DNA from: Eledone cirrhosa
Lineage: Eukaryota > Mollusca > Cephalopoda > Octopoda > Eledonidae
Length of the DNA: 64,000 nucleotides
Assembly: GCA_964016885.1 (NCBI GenBank)
Contig: OZ024740.1
Coordinates: 300,628,709-300,692,708 of the forward strand
Direction: 5' to 3'
Below the pieces are notes generated by a model. That model did not search any database. It was not told the origin of the DNA and saw nothing but the letters and a program-made list of their open reading frames with translations. Position numbers and translations under genes: made by a program. Every line of letters starts with the position of its first letter. Position 1 is the stretch's first letter. Below are positions 59,401-64,000 of the stretch, piece after piece.

Positions 59401-59899
59401 GCTGTTACAACCCCCTCTATCAGGACATGCCCCTACATAGTCCCAACGTGCATCTAGGATACCATTCCAGTCCCCCACTAAAAGTAAGGAGCGGGACGTC
59501 CCTAGAAAAGTCTCCAGACGTTGGAAGAAGTCCGGCCGCGTTGACCGCAATTTGGGCGTAGACGGAGACCAGCTTAAAGGCTCCGCCTCCACCACTGCCA
59601 ATGTCTAAAACCACCAGTGGACCCTGTGCGGCGAGACCCAGATGTTTTTGCAGCAGAACGACAACCCCACTCCCACCTCCGGGCTGACAAAGAAACGTGT
59701 GCATGTCAAAGTCGTCAAAGGTGGGGGCTAGCTGGCGCCCGCTGCTGGTCCGGGCCTCGCAAATGACCATCACATTTATACAGCGTGACCTAAGGTCATT
59801 TAACAGTTTTGCTTGCTTCCAATATGAGCCAGGCCACGCGCATTTAGCCAAGCCACTCACAATACAGCAATGTTGGTGGTTAAGAGAAAAAGGAGGCAC
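56490..59899 (-). pseudogene. LINE ORF2: AP endonuclease and reverse transcriptase
   Basis: Endonuclease: CEARTSSGRQLAP (about 59745), SLLLVGDWNGILDARWDYVG (about 59480), SRSYLDMFLVGNNDRD (about 59290), VGYSDHKLVTS (about 59220), matching the N, D and SDH motifs of AP-like nucleases. RT: NFRPITLLNAELKMLAKVL (about 58375), LINLDQSKAFDRVD (motif A, about 58160), IRQGCPLSSLLYVLALEPLL (about 57960), AYADDVTVMVS (motif C, about 57845). C-terminus: VHCSGVADLWGYVERLLSRV (about 56840), then VVWWTRLKGL. Frames change at least six times, so it is dead. The LDQSKAFDRVDH-type motif A suits the Tx1 side of the L1 group. Confidence 0.85.
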
Positions 59900-60500
59900 C
59901 TACCTCTTTGCGTCCCGGGGACCAGGCTGCACATTTTCCATGGGGTGGGGAGGGGTTGTGGGGTGGGGTCGTGGTTTGTGGTAGTGTGGGGACATCAGAG
60001 TGTGGTGGGGTTGGGGTGTTTGGTGTGGTGTGGGTGATTGGGGTGGGGGTGATTAAAGTTTTCAAGAGGACCTGATTCATTGGTGTTACATAGGGGGGGG
60101 GGGGGGGGCACGTCCTCAAGAAAATTGTCTTTTAGTTCTATATAAATGTCTATCGGAGTTTTAATCATTTTTAGAGAGGGGTTCTCTATGGCCCTCTTGA
60201 AATTTGGCCCTTCGGTTTGCACCTAAGGGCTTTCTTAAATTTGTTTTACAAGTTTTATATTTTTTGTATTGAAGTATATGTATAGCTGTGTCTGTGTAAT
60301 TTTTGTTGGTTTTTGTTCTGTATTGTTTTTACTTTTGTTTTGGGGAGGGGTTATTTTCCTTTGTGTGGGTCTGGTGTGTTTTCTTTTTTTTTCGCTTTAT
60401 TTTTTGGGAGGGTTCCCCCTCGTCGTTAAGGGATCCTCTTCCATGTTGGAGGGGAAGGGGTATATTTTGGGGTTTTGTTATGCATGTGGTTGTAGTTGTT
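59900..60500. repeat. Pro/Thr-rich ORF junction; G-rich on the plus strand
   Basis: On the LINE strand 60110-59930 encodes a Pro/Thr-rich stretch (PTPITHTTPNTPTPPH). The plus strand is therefore a dense series of GGGG tracts (59940-60060) plus 16 G at 60093-60108, with G-quadruplex potential. 60260-60480 is T/G-rich. Confidence 0.7.
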
Positions 60501-61762
60501 TTAGGTGGGGAGTGGTTGGGTGGGACCGTGTTCAGTTTTTTGTTGACTATTTGTGTGTGTTGTTTTTGGAGTGGTGGTGGTGGTGGTGATTGTGATTTTT
60601 GTTTGTGGAGTTGTTATGGGTGTGGAGGGGTTGGATGGGTCCATGTTCAGTCTTTTGTTGACTTGTGTTTGTTGTTGTGGTTGTTGTTGTGGTGGTGGTG
60701 GTGTTGTTGTTTTTGGAGGTGTTGGCAGTAAGGGTCTTTTAGTTTGTTGAAGACAGGCAGCCCTCAGGTGACCGCTGCCTCCACATAGGTAGCAAGCTGG
60801 CCACCTACCCTCAACTGCAATGTTCATAAATTGGGAGCCTTCCAGGGACACTCTTTGTGGTATCTTTGCGATACGTTCTGGTTTTATTCGAACCAGAACC
60901 TGTATGCCTATACTGCCAAAGTGGCCCCTGGTGGCTTTGCCTATATCAAGGAGTTCATCTTCGTCGTCCAGTATCCCTCCTAGTATCCACCACATATTTG
61001 TATTTGGCTGTATACCGGAGATTGTTATTTTTTTAGTTTTCTTCCCCATGTAGGTGGGGAAGAATGTGTACTGTTTGGACACAAGTGGCGACACCGAGTA
61101 TTTTTAGGCCACCAATTGGTCCTTCATCAAAATTATCAGACTCCCATATAACTTCCCTCTCTCAATAAAAATCATGTCCTTCAACGCGTCTTTTAACACC
61201 AGCTCAATTTCGCTATGGGATAATTGAGCCGTTTTTTTCGGCGCATTTGATATAGTTCTAAAATTAATTGTCATTAGGACCGTGTCTCCTTTAATATTCT
61301 CAGGGGAGATTATGGTGAATTCACCGTTTTCACCAAAGCTCATCTGTTTTCTCCCCTCTTTTATTAATTCTGCTGCATTACTGATGTCAACTGGGGTGAA
61401 AGTTTCGGTCTCCTTAACGACCTGGGCAAAGGATATTCGTGTAGTGGGGGTCTATTTTGTGTGTTTCGTTGCTGTTGTTCTTGTTTTGTTGGGTGTTTAC
61501 GTTTTCGTTGTCGTTTGCGGTACAGTTTTTTTGGGTTTTCACCCATTTTTTGGGGTTTTGGGTTCACATTTATGTTGTTTTCTTTGTCATTGTTGCTGCT
61601 GTTTTCGCTTTTGTGTGTGTTTGTGTTATTTTCTTTGTTATTTGTGTTGGTGTTGTTGGTGTCAGTGTTGGTGTTGTTGGTGTCAGTGTAATTTATACTT
61701 TCTTTCAATTTGGTGTTTCCATTGTTTGGGTTATTACACAAGTTTTTAGAATAATTCGCCAA
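60501..61762 (-). pseudogene. LINE ORF1: RNA-binding protein with CCHC knuckle
   Basis: Three pieces. 61762-61364 is Asn/Thr/Lys-rich (NTDTNNTNTNNKENN). A frameshift leads to 61343-61104 (FGENGEFTIISPENIKGDTV). One in-frame TAA at about 61102 precedes 61094-60501 (SVSPLVSKQYTFFPTYMG, GIQPNTNMWWILGGILDDEDEL, ILVRIKPERIAK-like region). The zinc knuckle is CYLCGGSGHLRAAC (CX2CX4HX4C) near 60780, then a Pro/Gln/Thr tail with a tandem repeat. This is a Gag-like ORF1 of the Tx1/L1 kind that packages LINE RNA. Broken. Confidence 0.8.
60514..60735 (-). repeat. Tandem duplication in ORF1 tail, about 110 bp unit
   Basis: Two units share (plus strand) GGTTGG[A/G]TGGG, GTTCAGT and TTTTGTTGACT, then a (GGT)n and GTTTTTGGAG. 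On the LINE strand they encode Thr/Gln-rich repeats (KRLNMDPSNPSTP and KTEHGPTQPLP). Confidence 0.7.
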
Positions 61763-62082
61763 ACCACTTCCATACTCGCATGCGAAAGCGAGAGAAGGGA
61801 AGCTTCAGTAGGTTGAGTTACTTGTTGCTCTTTATCACTTTCCGTGGGGCGGTGGCAGTTGTGTTTTCATGTATGGTGTCCATTATTGTAAGTTGGTATA
61901 CACATTTTCAAAGTAGTTTTTCACCCCCAAAAAGGGGTAAAAATAAAATAACCACCCATCTGCAAGTTCAGGCGGGAGGTTAGGTCACACAAATAAAGCA
62001 AATGAAAAACAAACTCACAGTCAAAAACGTAATACAAATCCAAAAATCTGCAGCCAAAGTAACACACGTCTACTATCAGCGA
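61763..62082 (-). promoter_or_regulatory. LINE 5' UTR
   Basis: Non-coding DNA between the ORF1 start region and (GATA)n. LINE 5' UTRs usually carry an internal promoter, but I see no diagnostic box. Confidence 0.45.
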
Positions 62083-62118
62083 TAGATAGATAGATAAATA
62101 GATAGGTAGATAGATAAT
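62083..62118. repeat. (GATA)n at LINE 5' end
   Basis: About eight imperfect GATA units, complement of the (TATC)n found at the ends of the other LINE copies. Confidence 0.93.
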
Positions 62119-63309
62119 TAGTTACAACAGTGATATATACAGGCACTTAATTTTCCAACTCTTTCAGCCTGTTATAGAAACAAAGTTAGCTGCATCCCCA
62201 GATGTTTTTGATTTTTTAGAAAACAACGGAGAGCTCTTCAAGGAGAGATAATTTTGGAATTAGCTTTGAATAGGAAAATATTTAGATAATGCAGAAGGTG
62301 GTAATTATGAAAAAAAACTATAAAGCGGGGCAACCTTCATTGTGCAAAGTTTGGAATAGGAAGAAAATAAATTCAGGTAATCCGTTCTATATCATTTTTT
62401 CGGAACAAATTTTGCTTCGCGTGGACAGCACTAAAACAGAGGAACAAGGATTTAAGCAATGCTTCATTGAAGCAAGTTGCAAGAATATATTAGAATTGTT
62501 TTAGTTACACACTTCGCAAAATTTTGCCCTGTTAACATAGGTGGTGTATTTTTCTAATATAGTCAATTTAATGTAGAACGCTTTGACGTTGTTTCTTAGG
62601 TTCCATATAAGTTTCGCGAACTGAGTTACATGATTTGGTTAGGATGACTGAAGTTTGTTTGTGGTTCAGGCACCGGCTTTTGAAGTGGCCCTTAGATATT
62701 CCGAAATAAGACAAGGTTTCAGTTTAGTGGTTCTGGTTGGTAATGGTCAGTTCTTGATATATCACCGCTGGAGTGTTGCACTGCTGATCTAGTCGGCATG
62801 TCTCTAGTCTTCTGCATGAATATCCGTAAGGTGGATGGATTTTGTGTTTGATGGTTATGTGGCATTTTATGTAACTGTTAAAAGAGTAGCCTACTTTCAC
62901 TGTATGGTGATTGAATATACTCTCGCAAATGGCTTCAGAGAAACAGAAGACATATCTATTGAGGTAGCCATCTTGTAACATTTATGTAACAGTTTGAATA
63001 AGCTGGAGTGTACAACCCAACAACATTTTAGTATCTGCGTGTGTCACTACTGTAACTAATCATTATGAACTCACCTTATGGCCTGAATACTCCTACACAT
63101 GGATATTTCTACCAAACGTATACTACTTTATATATATATATCTATAACCAACCAAAGAAAAGCCTTCGTGAGCCTCCTTTTTTCAAGTAAAAGAAAATTC
63201 AAACACTCATATATGAAAAAACAACCTGTGACAACCCCCACCTCTTATTTGAAGAACTATTGTAACGCGAACTGGCGCGAAATTTATTATAATTATTGAC
63301 AAACCTGGC
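62119..63309. other. Unrecognised; possible exon-like segments
   Basis: 62168-62249 reads PVIETKLAASPDVFDFLENN then GELFKER and a stop, preceded by a pyrimidine stretch ending CAG. 62297-62379 is open between CAG and GTAATC. Such signals arise easily by chance. I recognise no protein family. The rest is plain AT-rich DNA. Confidence 0.25.
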
Positions 63310-63440
63310 ATTTCGAGCCACTTTTTCCATATAAAACAAGTAACATTCAGAGACCAACCAGATGTGAGAAAAACCACAGACCCTCCATCTCAACTCACCT
63401 TTTGAAAAGTAGAAGAACTGCGAAACCGGTAAGGGAACCA
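63310..63440 (+). repeat. Diverged copy of the repeat at 180-310
   Basis: Shares GAGCCACTTTTT, CATATAAAACA, CCATCTCAA and CTTTTGAAAAG...CGCAACCGGTAA-like phrases in the same order as 185-310. Confidence 0.6.
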
Positions 63441-63568
63441 AATAAATATATATATTTTTAATAAAAATAAGACTCCTGTTGCATTTTCGATTTCATCTCT
63501 TTTTCTTTATACTTTCACTCGTGTAGGACACCTCGGTTATTTTTCATTTTGTAAAAAAAACTTCACTT

Positions 63569-63571
<3 letters not shown>

Positions 63572-63633
<62 letters not shown>
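63572..63633. repeat. (TA)n microsatellite
   Basis: TA run with a CCATATATA interruption at its right end, about 60 bases upstream of the hammerhead. Confidence 0.94.
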
Positions 63634-63635
<2 letters not shown>

Positions 63636-63691
63636 ATATATATATATGAATGATTTTTCAAATCCACATTCAATAAAAACACCAGGATTTT

Positions 63692-63751
63692 TTTCATTCT
63701 GACGACTGAAAGCAAATTTGTTTGCTTTCAAGAAACCACTAGTAAATGAAA
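63692..63751 (+). ncRNA. Hammerhead ribozyme motif, type I, minimal helix III
   Basis: UUUCAUU (63692-63698), CUGACGA (63699-63705), hairpin II with UGAAAGCAAA against UUUGCUUUCA (10 of 10), GAAA (63732-63735), helix III of two pairs (A-U, C-G) closing the loop CACUA, A17 at 63744, then AAUGAAA (63745-63751). Helix I is 7 of 7 Watson-Crick. (TA)n lies 40 bases downstream. The outer parts match the decayed motif at 14049-14122. Confidence 0.88.
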
Positions 63752-64000
63752 TAATTATCTCATGTTGTTTATTACATAACTTAACATATATATATATACA
63801 TGTGCTATATGATTAAGAACTTACACTTTCAATGCAGAATAGCGAGTTTAAATTCTTGGCACGGAGTTTATTCTGTTTTAATACTAAGCTACCACAATAT
63901 TGCTTCAGCCAATATCTTCGACGAAACATTCCTGCTTTATAAGGACTTCTATCTATCTCCAAAATATGCAACATTTTATAGAGTTATATATCTAAACGCA
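63752..64000. other. Downstream arm-like sequence and plain DNA
   Basis: 63756-63780 matches the arms of the foldback at 14019-14221 (TGTTGTTTATTACATAAC). A short TA run follows at 63785. The rest has no recognised feature. Confidence 0.55.

Larger units (their letters stand above)
56254..62082 (-). mobile_element. Tx1-like LINE, near full length, two ORFs
   Basis: 3' end near 56254 (complement of GTCCCCTTCTTTTGTGCCC... and a GATA tail), 3' UTR to about 56490, ORF2 to 59899, a Pro/Thr-rich junction, ORF1 to about 61762, then a 300 bp 5' UTR ending at (GATA)n at 62083. It is the same family as the 3' fragments at 41.1-41.8 kb. It is about 5.8 kb long and far more GC-rich than its surroundings. 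All frames are broken. Confidence 0.82.

Overview
The window looks like intergenic or intronic DNA from a cephalopod, most likely an octopus. The evidence is at least six copies of a tRNA-derived SINE that I recognise as octopus-type, very dense (TA)n, (CA)n and (CT)n microsatellites, AT-rich background, and many decayed retroelements. I find no convincing host gene, no tRNA or rRNA gene and no CRISPR array. Nearly all protein coding potential is in transposable elements, and all of it is broken.

Layout. 1-12 kb: two lineages of Penelope-like elements (PLEs). Canonical PLE pieces (YVDD reverse transcriptase, GIY-YIG nuclease) lie at 1.9-3.55 kb and, as an inverted dimer, at 6.5-9.4 kb. A second lineage (YRDD motif) is decayed at 9.5-11.9 kb. 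12-20 kb: a SINE, a decayed LINE (14.3-15.4 kb), an interstitial telomere-like tract and microsatellites. 20-26 kb: a decayed Tx1-like LINE fragment, a second SINE type and a Helitron that has lost its ATPase core. 26-29 kb: two long foldback elements. 29-33 kb: long (CA)n, mostly unrecognised DNA, two SINEs. 33.2-37.8 kb: a YRDD PLE with 1.4 kb inverted arms. 38-47 kb: a near-perfect 435 bp palindrome, a 400 bp dispersed repeat in two copies, Tx1-like LINE tails and small foldbacks. 50.3-51 kb: a PLE foldback. 51.2-55.7 kb: a nearly intact LINE with a restriction-like endonuclease, flanked by (ATT)n. 56.2-62.1 kb: a long Tx1-like LINE flanked by (GATA)n. 62-64 kb: unrecognised DNA, a hammerhead motif and a repeat shared with the window start.

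The main result comes from reading non-coding structure. At least twelve segments fit a minimal type I hammerhead ribozyme: CUGANGA, hairpin II, GAAA, a tiny or palindromic helix III, then UH and a strand that closes helix I. Several have unrelated sequences but share this architecture. In four elements two hammerheads sit in inverted arms and face outward. In three smaller foldbacks the second arm starts within a few bases of the predicted self-cleavage site. This suggests that ribozyme-processed RNAs are copied and inserted in inverted orientation, often ending at (TA)n. Hammerheads in PLEs and in retrozymes are known; the arm-boundary rule and the outward twin arrangement are what I would test. 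All structure calls were made by eye and none has been computed or assayed.
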